Source: CALACW01 sp002431305 (lineage in GTDB: Bacteria > Bacillota > Clostridia > Oscillospirales > Acutalibacteraceae). From it: a stretch of DNA of 6,356 bases. How positions within the stretch are numbered: position 1 is the first letter of the stretch; each line of letters begins with the position of its first letter. Shown piece after piece: positions 1 through 6,228 of the stretch. The notes under the pieces are model-generated. The model was not told where the DNA came from and did no database searches. It worked only from the letters and a program-made list of their open reading frames with translations. The stretch covers positions 1 to 6,356 of the forward strand of contig CALACW010000123.1 of the NCBI GenBank assembly GCA_937890355.1, in the 5' to 3' direction. The position numbers and the translations under genes are program-made.

Positions 1-3000
1 ATGTGTCGCTTGTACAGCCGGAACGTTTACACTCGTAGCTGTGAGTTTTATCGGAATTCGATTTGGGGGATGAATCAAAGTCATAATCATGACCTAACGG
101 TGCCGTTTGATTCGTCTCTCTGCGGTGAGAACTGTCATTTGCACATATCTCAATCGTATATCCCGGAGTAACGCATGAGGGCGATATCGTTTCAGACTTA
201 CGATAATCATGTCCCGTGGGCTGAATAATTTCATCCTCCGTAACATAAGTGCAGTTCGCATTCTGACACTCCTTGTGTTTGCTGCCGGGCTCTGTACATG
301 TAGGCTGTTTTGTTATAACTTCTTTCAGATTATGGTCTTTTGAATCGCCTATAACAACCTGATATGTACAGCGTATATTTGTATTCTTATCAATGTGGGT
401 ACACTGATATGTTTCTATTTTACCGGAACCGCACACATTGTTTACCGAACTGATAAGCTCCATCTTATCGTCGCTGTCTGCGTAGCCTTCGTCATTAGGA
501 CTTTTTGCATGTCCGGACGCGTCATAACCTTCAAGAATATCTTCTAAACCGCAGTACGTACATACATGCTTCTTTATTCCCGACTCGGTACATGTTGCAT
601 ATTTTACTTCATCTTTGCCCCATGTATGATCCGTTAAATCGAGAATATCACTGTACGAATATCCGCATCTGGTACACTCATAATCGATAACGCCGGTACT
701 TATACATGTTGAGTCTATCTGTCTTATAATCTCAAAATTATGCTCGTAGCTCTCAGTCCACTTTTCATCAAGTAAGGTGTCGCATACGGTACATCTTTTA
801 ACATAATAACCGGGAACACCGCATGTCGGAGCCTGAACCTGTACCCAGTCTCCGGGAACGTGACCTTTTGCGGGAATTACAAGTTTATCAGCCGTTGTGC
901 TCTTTTTGTTAGAATCAAATAATTCCTTGCACTCGCTGCACTTATAGTATTCTTTCATTCCGTCGTCGACGCATGTTGCGTCAACCATATCAAAATGAAC
1001 GTATTTATGACCCTTGGCAGGTACTTCGCGGGTAAAGAGTTTATCGCATGTTACGCCGTTGTCATGACGTACGCACTTGCATGTTTCCTCTCCCGCCTCG
1101 GTGCATGTCGCACCTTTTGTCGTATACCAGTTATTATCGGCTTCATGTCCGAGAGCGGGAACAATGTTGTCCTTTTTCGTCTCGTTTTCATGAACTTTGC
1201 ACTTGTAAAGAGTATAACCGTCCTTAGTACAAGTGGGGTCTACAACCTTAGAAACGGCATACTGACAGCCCGACTCTTCTCTGGTCTCGAAATATCCGCA
1301 GTTTCTGCGGCAGTCGGCTCTGTAAACAATCGGATTTTCTCCGTCCTTGCTTATCTTATACCATTCGTCACGGTTCTGCTCCCAGTCGGGCATATCGTGA
1401 CCGAGAGGCGCGATATCCTTAATATCCCTTGCACCGCAGCGGCGGCAGATATTGCCCTCGTAACCCTTTTCGGTACATGTTGCGTCCTGTTTAACGGGAG
1501 CCCAGTCATGACCGAGAGCCGCAAGGTCATAGCTGTAAACGGTTCTGGTCTCGACTTTTTTCGTTGATGTCGCCGTTACAGCTTCATCCTGCCAGTCTGA
1601 CCAATCCGTCCACTGATAATAATTGAACAGTTTTTTATAATCAGTATAGCTGCATTTGTAAATATCAAGATTATTATTTACCAAACGATCCTTGCCGTAC
1701 CAATACTTAGAACCGGGACAATTACTGTCCACAGCGCTGATAAAAACTTTATACGACGTATTAAACGGCAAATCACCGGATGATTGAAATGCATGGAAAT
1801 GAGTCCAAGTTCCTGTAGCATTGTATTCAATTGAACGGTTATAGTTAACACTGGAACCGTCACTCTTACCTTCGCACCAATGCCAATATATATTTACTCC
1901 GGTATCGTTAATTGTAACAACTCTTTTATTTGTATTGTTTTCATACGAAGTCAACGGACTTTTATTGAGTGAAACATACAACCAGTTTTTAGTATCATAA
2001 CCGTCCGGGAAACTGTAAACAAAATCATAATTTCCGGAGTCGGACTGTACCCAGCTTCCGCCGTCCTGAGTCCATCCGGCAAGATTTTCCTCATATGATG
2101 TAGTTGTTTTTTTATCAGAGTATCTGTACTGGATTTTTGAACGAACTTTACCCTCGGGTAAATCAATCTTATCCGTAGTCCAGTCGCTCCACGGATTGTC
2201 CTTATCTACAGGCTGTATGTAGGAATCTCCGCATCGAGTACATTTATATGTCTGAGTACCCGTCTGTAAGCATGACGGAGCCGACGCTGTCGGCTGATAA
2301 TCATGACCGAGAGCCGGAACATCACGGGTTTCGGTATATCCGCATCGCAGACATTCTCGTTTTTCGCTTCCGCCCTCAAGACACGTCGGCGTTACAACAT
2401 ATTTCCAAACGTCAAAATTATGACCGAGCGCGTCCTGCATTTTCTTACCGCAAACATCACAGAACGATGCTGAGAGACATGCCGCGGGAACAGTAACCTT
2501 ATGTCCGCCCGTCGTTGTTCTTGTCTGCCTTAATCCGCAGCGGCGGCATGTGCGCGCTTCAGTTCCGTTCTCAAGACAATTTGCTTCTTTTTCTACACGC
2601 CAATCTCCGAAATCATGAGACGGACGGTATGAGTCAACGTGAGTTTTATACTCAAAACCGTTAAGGGATAAATCCAGCCAGCCCCAACATATTTTTTTGG
2701 AACTGTTGTATCTGAAAGTTCTGCCCCACAAATGACCGTTCACCCATTTTGTTTCGTAAACATGAGCATATTCGGGATAATATGTTGTATACAATGCTCC
2801 ATCCTGTCCGGCAGTCGAATATCCGCCGGAAAAGATGGCAAGTTTTGAAGAAGAAAGAGACGTACTTTTAAAAAGGGTCGTGGATGCAGCGTCAGAACCC
2901 TTTACCGTCGCATATACGTCAAAACTTCTCGGATTTCTTGCATAGCATACTTCACCGTTTAACTTTACAAGAAATGTTCTTTCTCCGGATACATTACAGT

Positions 3001-3562
3001 GCCAATCAGAAGTTTTGTATTTTTTCGGAGAACCGCCTTCCATAGCGGAGTGAGCGGCTATTATCGGAGTGCCGTTCTCTATTGCAATAACAATTGCACT
3101 GTGATGCATTCTGCCGTCATCTGTCGTCTTGTAAAAGATAACGTCGCCGACGCTTACATCACTCGGCGAAGGATTCTGAATTGACTGACCGCCGAGAGAA
3201 ACGAGATAATTATAAAGGGAATGAGCCGTAATCCAGGTTGCGCCCATATTAGAAGTGAAATGGCACCTGTAACCGGCGTAACACCATGTCGGCGTCTGCT
3301 CCAAACCGCCCATGTACAAACACTGTGAAACAAAGTTGGCACAGTCTCCGCCGTCTCCGACGTTGTTGTTTTTAAAATAACCCGCTCCGTACAAAACGGA
3401 ATCAGTATCATCCCAATGATCTTTTGCCCATTGCGCCGCTGCGGTTCCGCAATACTTCACCGAAAGCGCATCTGCCTTCATCTCAAGCCCTGCGGGCAGA
3501 ATTCCAGTAAGCATAAGCAAACACAATGCGACAGAAAGAACACGGTAAATGTGTTTTTTCAT
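1..3562 (-). CDS. Large secreted amidase-domain protein with Cys/His repeats (3' end outside window)
   Basis: The frame is open from ATG at 3562 to the left edge, 1187 codons with no stop, so the C-terminus is missing. Residues 1-32 form a signal peptide (MKKH, hydrophobic core to about residue 25, likely cleavage after ADA at 30-32), which implies export. Residues 33-200 match the amidase_6 type of NlpC/P60-like cysteine peptidases. The diagnostic motif GGDCANFVSQC carries the probable nucleophile Cys74, MHHSAIV supplies His154, and AHSAM (His171) may complete the site. Residues 200-325 are an unassigned region rich in Tyr and Ser. From Cys329 onward come Cys/His repeats, interrupted at 458-683 by a Trp/Tyr-rich insert. 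The family suggests a cell-wall or surface role with peptidoglycan or peptide amide cleavage, but the substrate is not shown. The gene has its own promoter and an AGGAGGT site 7 nt before the start. Domain call is firm; function is inference. Confidence 0.93.
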   Translation of the reverse strand, partial: MKKHIYRVLSVALCLLMLTGILPAGLEMKADALSVKYCGTAAAQWAKDHWDDTDSVLYGAGYFKNNNVGDGGDCANFVSQCLYMGGLEQTPTWCYAGYRCHFTSNMGATWITAHSLYNYLVSLGGQSIQNPSPSDVSVGDVIFYKTTDDGRMHHSAIVIAIENGTPIIAAHSAMEGGSPKKYKTSDWHCNVSGERTFLVKLNGEVCYARNPRSFDVYATVKGSDAASTTLFKSTSLSSSKLAIFSGGYSTAGQDGALYTTYYPEYAHVYETKWVNGHLWGRTFRYNSSKKICWGWLDLSLNGFEYKTHVDSYRPSHDFGDWRVEKEANCLENGTEARTCRRCGLRQTRTTTGGHKVTVPAACLSASFCDVCGKKMQDALGHNFDVWKYVVTPTCLEGGSEKRECLRCGYTETRDVPALGHDYQPTASAPSCLQTGTQTYKCTRCGDSYIQPVDKDNPWSDWTTDKIDLPEGKVRSKIQYRYSDKKTTTSYEENLAGWTQDGGSWVQSDSGNYDFVYSFPDGYDTKNWLYVSLNKSPLTSYENNTNKRVVTINDTGVNIYWHWCEGKSDGSSVNYNRSIEYNATGTWTHFHAFQSSGDLPFNTSYKVFISAVDSNCPGSKYWYGKDRLVNNNLDIYKCSYTDYKKLFNYYQWTDWSDWQDEAVTATSTKKVETRTVYSYDLAALGHDWAPVKQDATCTEKGYEGNICRRCGARDIKDIAPLGHDMPDWEQNRDEWYKISKDGENPIVYRADCRRNCGYFETREESGCQYAVSKVVDPTCTKDGYTLYKCKVHENETKKDNIVPALGHEADNNWYTTKGATCTEAGEETCKCVRHDNGVTCDKLFTREVPAKGHKYVHFDMVDATCVDDGMKEYYKCSECKELFDSNKKSTTADKLVIPAKGHVPGDWVQVQAPTCGVPGYYVKRCTVCDTLLDEKWTESYEHNFEIIRQIDSTCISTGVIDYECTRCGYSYSDILDLTDHTWGKDEVKYATCTESGIKKHVCTYCGLEDILEGYDASGHAKSPNDEGYADSDDKMELISSVNNVCGSGKIETYQCTHIDKNTNIRCTYQVVIGDSKDHNLKEVITKQPTCTEPGSKHKECQNANCTYVTEDEIIQPTGHDYRKSETISPSCVTPGYTIEICANDSSHRRETNQTAPLGHDYDFDSSPKSNSDKTHSYECKRSGCTSDT
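2..1513 (-). repeat. Cys/His repeat block B (about 12 units) running off the window
   Basis: Residues 684-1187 carry about twelve more units, most opening with (A/P)TC followed by Thr/Glu/Gly-rich residues, then CxxC and a closing GH, as in TCTEKG..CRRCG..PLGHD. Several are modified: one has CRRNCG without the opening TC, one has KCKVHENE in place of CxxC, and one has CQNANC with wider spacing. The array continues past the left edge. Confidence 0.88.
1514..2191 (-). other. Trp/Tyr-rich insert splitting the Cys/His repeats
   Basis: Residues 458-683 lack the repeat pattern. They begin with PWSDW and end with QWTDWSDWQD, and each is followed by a stretch like KVRSKIQYRY or KKVETRTVYSY. The two flanking modules therefore look duplicated around a central segment that is rich in Asn, Tyr, Trp and Ser, probably beta-rich. 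WSDW-plus-VxTRTVY modules occur in clostridial surface proteins; a binding role is inference. Confidence 0.7.
2192..2590 (-). repeat. Cys/His repeat block A (4 units) within the amidase-repeat protein
   Basis: Residues 325-457 hold four degenerate units of about 30-45 residues with the pattern Cys, 9-12 residues, CxxCG, then usually GH. Examples are NCLENG..CRRCG..GGHK and TCLEGG..CLRCG..ALGHD. The second is shorter and the fourth lacks the closing GH before the insert. Each typical unit offers three Cys and one His. Confidence 0.85.
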
Positions 3563-3569
3563 CTACAAT

Positions 3570-3576
3570 ACCTCCT
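3570..3576 (-). promoter_or_regulatory. Ribosome binding site of the amidase-repeat gene
   Basis: The minus strand reads AGGAGGT, a full match to the Shine-Dalgarno core, with 7 nt (ATTGTAG) before the ATG at 3562. It fixes the start codon and indicates efficient initiation. Confidence 0.93.
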
Positions 3577-3597
3577 GTAAATTTTTGTTACGAAAGG

Positions 3598-3627
3598 ATT
3601 ATACATCTGTTGTATTTAATTTGTCAA
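3598..3627 (-). promoter_or_regulatory. Sigma-A promoter of the amidase-repeat gene
   Basis: The minus strand carries a perfect -35 TTGACA (3627-3622) and a perfect -10 TATAAT (3603-3598), separated by 18 bp. Transcription would start near 3590, leaving a leader of about 28 nt that is just long enough for the ribosome binding site. The gene is therefore its own transcription unit, separate from the upstream gene that ends at a terminator. Confidence 0.88.
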
Positions 3628-3648
3628 TACTGTTTTTTTAAAGGGAAT

Positions 3649-3677
3649 GAAATGCATTTTTTCGGCACGAAATGCAT
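3649..3677. repeat. Pair of GAAATGCAT direct repeats, 20 bp apart, upstream of a promoter
   Basis: GAAATGCAT occurs at 3649-3657 and 3669-3677 on the plus strand, each containing the palindrome ATGCAT. The period is exactly 20 bp, close to two helical turns, so both copies face nearly the same side of the DNA. They lie just upstream of the -35 element of the amidase-repeat gene, where activators often bind. A regulator site is inference; in AT-rich DNA a chance pair is possible. Confidence 0.4.
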
Positions 3678-3781
3678 ACAATTAAAGCTATTTGAGTGCA
3701 TATTTTACATTAAAATCTTTTTAAAGGTATAATTAACTTTTAATAACTGTCAAAAGTTTCATGCCGTAAATATAAATTTGT

Positions 3782-3814
3782 AAAAAAACGGGAACCGTCC
3801 GAAATGACAGTTCC
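3782..3814 (-). terminator. Rho-independent terminator after the DUF4145-like gene
   Basis: On the minus strand, GGAACTGTC pairs with GACGGTTCC (9 bp including one G-T wobble) around a 6-nt loop. Two bases later comes a run of seven T. It begins about 30 nt after the stop codon at 3844 and closes that transcription unit before the next promoter. Confidence 0.85.
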
Positions 3815-3843
3815 GCATTGAATCTCTTATATATAGCAAAAGT

Positions 3844-4782
3844 TTATTTTGAATTATTCAAATTTATAAAATATCCGACGATTTTATTAAACTTATACGC
3901 TTCGGGCGCGACAGATCTGTCAGACGCAAGAAACGAAAAAGAACGAACCTCGTTAAGTCCGAAATTCATAAAATCAAACAGCAGATTTTTGATATCCTCG
4001 TCTATATTTATCTGGGTATTACGGCGGATATTCAGTATCATTCTTTCGAGAGAAACGTAGTACATCCCGCCCTTTTGCGTAATATCGCCGTCAACACGCA
4101 AACGACGGTACGTCCCGATAATGAGAGTTTCAAGCAGTTTTCTCATAACCGCCGACGCACAGTCGTATAATTTGAGTTCAAAACAGACATTTATCTGTCT
4201 GCATAATGAACGCACATATTCGTCAGCCGAGTTATAGATTTCGTTGGGAATCAACTGCGCGGTATACGCCCCGCCGAGAATTTCATCCAGCCTGTTCCAG
4301 CGCTCAATATCGTCAATTCTCGAGCACATAACCTCACACCATTGAGCCCACGAATCGCACCGGCTGACAAGACTCAAAACGTTTCTCTTTAAATCCGAAG
4401 CAATTTGCTCGTCTGTCCGTGACAGACTTTTCAGCGCCGCGGCATAGTCGTAAAGTATAGACTCAGCCTGTCGGTTTTTCCACATTATAAAAGCGTTTCT
4501 GCCCGCGCTCTTTATATGGTTTATTTCGCGCTCGATGCAGTTAAGTGATTTATTGTGAACAATACCGCCGAGTTTATTTACAAAATCCTGAACGGAATCG
4601 GCTATCGGGACTCCGCTTTCGTTGTATTTGATATACCTTGACATTCCGATTTCAACGCATTCGAGTATAAGTTCCATGGGATAATTGTCATATATGACAG
4701 CCATGTTTATCTCCCCGACTTCACTTAACGTGTACGGAGCAATCTTTTGTCCGATAAACTCAAGAAATTCGTCAAATGTCAC
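3844..4782 (-). CDS. Hypothetical cytoplasmic protein with DUF4145-like C-terminal region
   Basis: This 312-residue protein starts at GTG 4782, supported by GAGG (4794-4791) 8 nt upstream and by a promoter just beyond. The first ATG would be codon 27 and has less support. There is no signal peptide and no membrane segment; the protein is mostly helical. Residues 180-312 resemble DUF4145-type proteins: a start like IPNEIYNSADEYV, then QINVCFELKLYDCASAVMR and LLETLIIGTYRRL. Where many relatives have a glycine-asparagine then AHN-type motif, this one reads NFGLNEVRSFSF near residues 273-284, so the conserved His seems absent. Residues 1-170 are not recognised. DUF4145 regions occur alone and fused to restriction or defence proteins, but nothing nearby supports a defence role. 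It is a single-gene unit, divergent from the macrodomain gene. The gene is certain; the family is tentative and the function unknown. Confidence 0.9.
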   Translation of the reverse strand: MTFDEFLEFIGQKIAPYTLSEVGEINMAVIYDNYPMELILECVEIGMSRYIKYNESGVPIADSVQDFVNKLGGIVHNKSLNCIEREINHIKSAGRNAFIMWKNRQAESILYDYAAALKSLSRTDEQIASDLKRNVLSLVSRCDSWAQWCEVMCSRIDDIERWNRLDEILGGAYTAQLIPNEIYNSADEYVRSLCRQINVCFELKLYDCASAVMRKLLETLIIGTYRRLRVDGDITQKGGMYYVSLERMILNIRRNTQINIDEDIKNLLFDFMNFGLNEVRSFSFLASDRSVAPEAYKFNKIVGYFINLNNSK

Positions 4783-4790
4783 AGCTCCCG

Positions 4791-4794
4791 CCTC
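4791..4794 (-). promoter_or_regulatory. Ribosome binding site deciding the GTG start
   Basis: GAGG on the minus strand lies 8 nt upstream of GTG 4782. A GGGAG also occurs only about 2 nt before the start, which is too close to be useful. The spacing supports GTG rather than the internal ATG at codon 27. Confidence 0.65.
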
Positions 4795-4821
4795 GGTTTA
4801 AAAATAATATTATGATAATCA

Positions 4822-4850
4822 ATAATATACCATTCTTTAACAAAATGCAA
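4822..4850 (-). promoter_or_regulatory. Sigma-A promoter of the DUF4145-like gene
   Basis: The minus strand shows TTGCAT (4850-4845) and TATTAT (4827-4822) with 17 bp between them. An overlapping alternative -10, TATATT, would give only a 15-bp spacer. The leader to GTG 4782 would be about 33 nt. Confidence 0.65.
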
Positions 4851-4938
4851 CTTTTTTTGTATAAATCTCACGCACAAAAATCATTTTCTCTTCACATTTG
4901 CCTCTGATTCTGCTTTACGGTAACTATTTTGTACGTAC

Positions 4939-4967
4939 TTTACAACAAAAACCGACGGGAATATAAT
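4939..4967 (+). promoter_or_regulatory. Sigma-A promoter of the macrodomain unit
   Basis: TTTACA (4939-4944) and a perfect TATAAT (4962-4967) are separated by 17 bp. Transcription would begin near 4974, about 20 nt before the ATG at 4995. This excludes the longer in-frame TTG start at 4929, which lies upstream of the promoter. It is divergent from the promoter at 4822-4850, with about 90 bp between the two -35 elements and no clear shared operator. Confidence 0.85.
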
Positions 4968-4982
4968 AAAGACAAAGAAAAA

Positions 4983-4987
4983 GAGGT
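4983..4987 (+). promoter_or_regulatory. Ribosome binding site of the macrodomain gene
   Basis: GAGGT ends 7 nt before ATG 4995. Together with the promoter position it selects this ATG over the TTG 22 codons upstream. Confidence 0.8.
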
Positions 4988-4994
4988 AAAAAAC

Positions 4995-5777
4995 ATGACG
5001 CACAACGAGAAAAGAATATATCTGATAAACGCGCTTTTAAAAGAAAATCCGAGATATTCCGATGTTAAAATCCCCGAAAACGAAAACGAGCAGAAAATTA
5101 TGCTCCGCTCGCTTTTCAACATCAGAATGTCCTCGAAAACAAGCGGTGAATTCATTAAAATTCAAAACGAATATTTAAGCGAAGCCGTTTCACTCAAAGG
5201 AATCAGGGAAATCGAGAAATCCGATGAGATATCCGACGAAATTTATTTGATTAAATGCGATATTACAACGCTTAAATGCGATGCTGTAGTCAACGCGGCA
5301 AACTCGCGTATGCTGGGATGTTTCTGCCCGTGCCACGGCTGTATCGACAACGCGATACACACTTTTGCGGGAATTGAATTAAGACAAAAATGCGCGCAGA
5401 TTATGAGTGAACAGGGGAATGACGAGCCGACAGGGAAAGCAAAAATAACGCCCGCGTACAATCTGCCGAGCAAATATATAATTCATACGGTAGGTCCCGT
5501 CGTATCGGGCAGACTTACGAAAGACGACTGCGGACTTCTCGCCTCGTGCTACCGCTCATGTCTCGAACTTGCCGAAGAATATGAGTTAAAGAGCATAGCG
5601 TTCTGCTGTATTTCGACCGGAGAATTTCACTTTCCGAACGAAAAAGCCGCCGAAATCGCAGTTACCACGGTTAATGAATTTAAAAATAGGACAAAAAGCA
5701 AAATCAAGGTGATATTCAATGTCTTCAAAGACAAAGACTTCATAATTTACGAAAGACTTCTCGGAAAACGTAATTAA
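4995..5777 (+). CDS. Zinc-containing macrodomain protein-ADP-ribose hydrolase
   Basis: The 260-residue protein belongs to the zinc-macro class of microbial macrodomains, which remove ADP-ribose from proteins modified by SirTM sirtuins. Residues 1-80 are the helical N-terminal extension usual for the class; the macrodomain spans about 82-260. NAANSRMLGC (100-109) contains the ADP-ribose-binding Asn residues. GCFCPCHGCIDNAIH (108-122) is the class hallmark, with probable zinc ligands Cys109, His114 and Cys116 and the adjacent Asp118. TGKAKIT (146-152), HTVGPVV (164-170) and the phosphate-binding loop ISTGEFHFP (206-214) follow. Length and motifs are complete, so the enzyme is probably active. 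A sirtuin frame begins inside its 3' end with a 59-nt overlap, the arrangement expected for a macrodomain-SirTM operon. Start choice rests on the promoter at 4939-4967 and GAGGT 7 nt upstream. Zinc-ligand assignment is by family analogy. Confidence 0.95.
   Translation: MTHNEKRIYLINALLKENPRYSDVKIPENENEQKIMLRSLFNIRMSSKTSGEFIKIQNEYLSEAVSLKGIREIEKSDEISDEIYLIKCDITTLKCDAVVNAANSRMLGCFCPCHGCIDNAIHTFAGIELRQKCAQIMSEQGNDEPTGKAKITPAYNLPSKYIIHTVGPVVSGRLTKDDCGLLASCYRSCLELAEEYELKSIAFCCISTGEFHFPNEKAAEIAVTTVNEFKNRTKSKIKVIFNVFKDKDFIIYERLLGKRN
5707..5713 (+). promoter_or_regulatory. Ribosome binding site inside the macrodomain gene for the sirtuin start
   Basis: AGGTGAT matches the anti-Shine-Dalgarno end of 16S rRNA over 7 bases and lies 5 nt before ATG 5719. 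It marks the ancestral sirtuin start, whose frame is now stopped eight codons later. Confidence 0.6.
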
Positions 5778-6228
5778 ATTAAAAGAAGCCGTCGACTCGT
5801 CTGACGCGGTCATAATCGGCGCGGGAGCGGGACTTTCGGCATCGGCGGGATTTTATTATTCGGGAGAACGATTCGAAAAATATTTTTCCGACTTTCATAA
5901 GAAATACGGCATTACCGACATGTACTCGGGCGGATTTTATCCGTATAAAACACTCGAGGATTACTGGGCGCGGCGGTCAAGACATATCTCAGTAAACAGA
6001 TATGACTGCGAAGTCGGACAGGTATATAAGGACCTGTTTTCAATCGTGAAAGATTCGGATTATTTCGTCATTACGACAAACGTCGACCATCAGTTTCAGC
6101 GGGCGGGATTCGATAAAAAGCACCTGTTTTACACGCAGGGCGATTACGGTTTATGGCAGTGCTCGAAAGCGTGTCACGATAAAACTTACGACAACGAAGA
6201 AGCCGTACACGAAATGACCGAAAATTAA
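5719..6228 (+). pseudogene. SirTM-class sirtuin, broken by an early stop and C-terminal truncation
   Basis: From ATG 5719 the frame reads eight codons (MSSKTKTS), then TAA at 5743-5745, then 160 open codons to TAA at 6226-6228. The open part is clearly a SirTM (class M) protein-ADP-ribosylating sirtuin: GAGAGLSASAG (NAD-binding loop), DMYSGGFYP, YWARRSRHI, TTNVDHQFQRAGF, FYTQGDYGLWQCS with Gln where deacylating sirtuins have the catalytic His, and CHDKTYDN. The first zinc cysteine pair (QCSKAC) is present, but the protein stops at EMTEN. The second pair (normally CPxCG) and the rest of the Rossmann fold are missing; the family is usually near 290 residues. No ATG, GTG or TTG start lies between the TAA and the NAD-binding loop. 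An ATT at 5773 is a possible rare start but would not repair the C-terminus. A sequencing error could explain one lesion, less easily both. SirTM would ADP-ribosylate lipoylated GcvH-L. Confidence 0.85.

Noticed and set aside
995..1567. 190-codon plus-strand open frame with hydrophobic stretches
   Set aside because: It lies wholly antisense to the strongly supported repeat protein, has no ribosome binding site or promoter, and arises from the biased repeat codons.
2..2590. CRISPR-like or DNA-level tandem repeat
   Set aside because: Units vary in length and sequence and keep only protein-level Cys/His positions in one reading frame; there are no constant direct repeats with spacers.
3704..3733. 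Plus-strand promoter-like TTTACA-18-TATAAT
   Set aside because: It would only drive antisense RNA into the end of the DUF4145-like gene; no plus gene follows and the region is AT-rich, so chance is likely.
4929..4994. Longer macrodomain protein from TTG 4929
   Set aside because: It begins upstream of the TTTACA-17-TATAAT promoter, encodes a low-complexity Lys/Glu stretch, and ATG 4995 has a proper ribosome binding site.
5920..6228. Independent 102-residue protein from ATG 5920
   Set aside because: This ATG is internal to the sirtuin (DMYSGGFYP). The same frame upstream encodes the NAD-binding loop, so it is a fragment rather than a separate gene.
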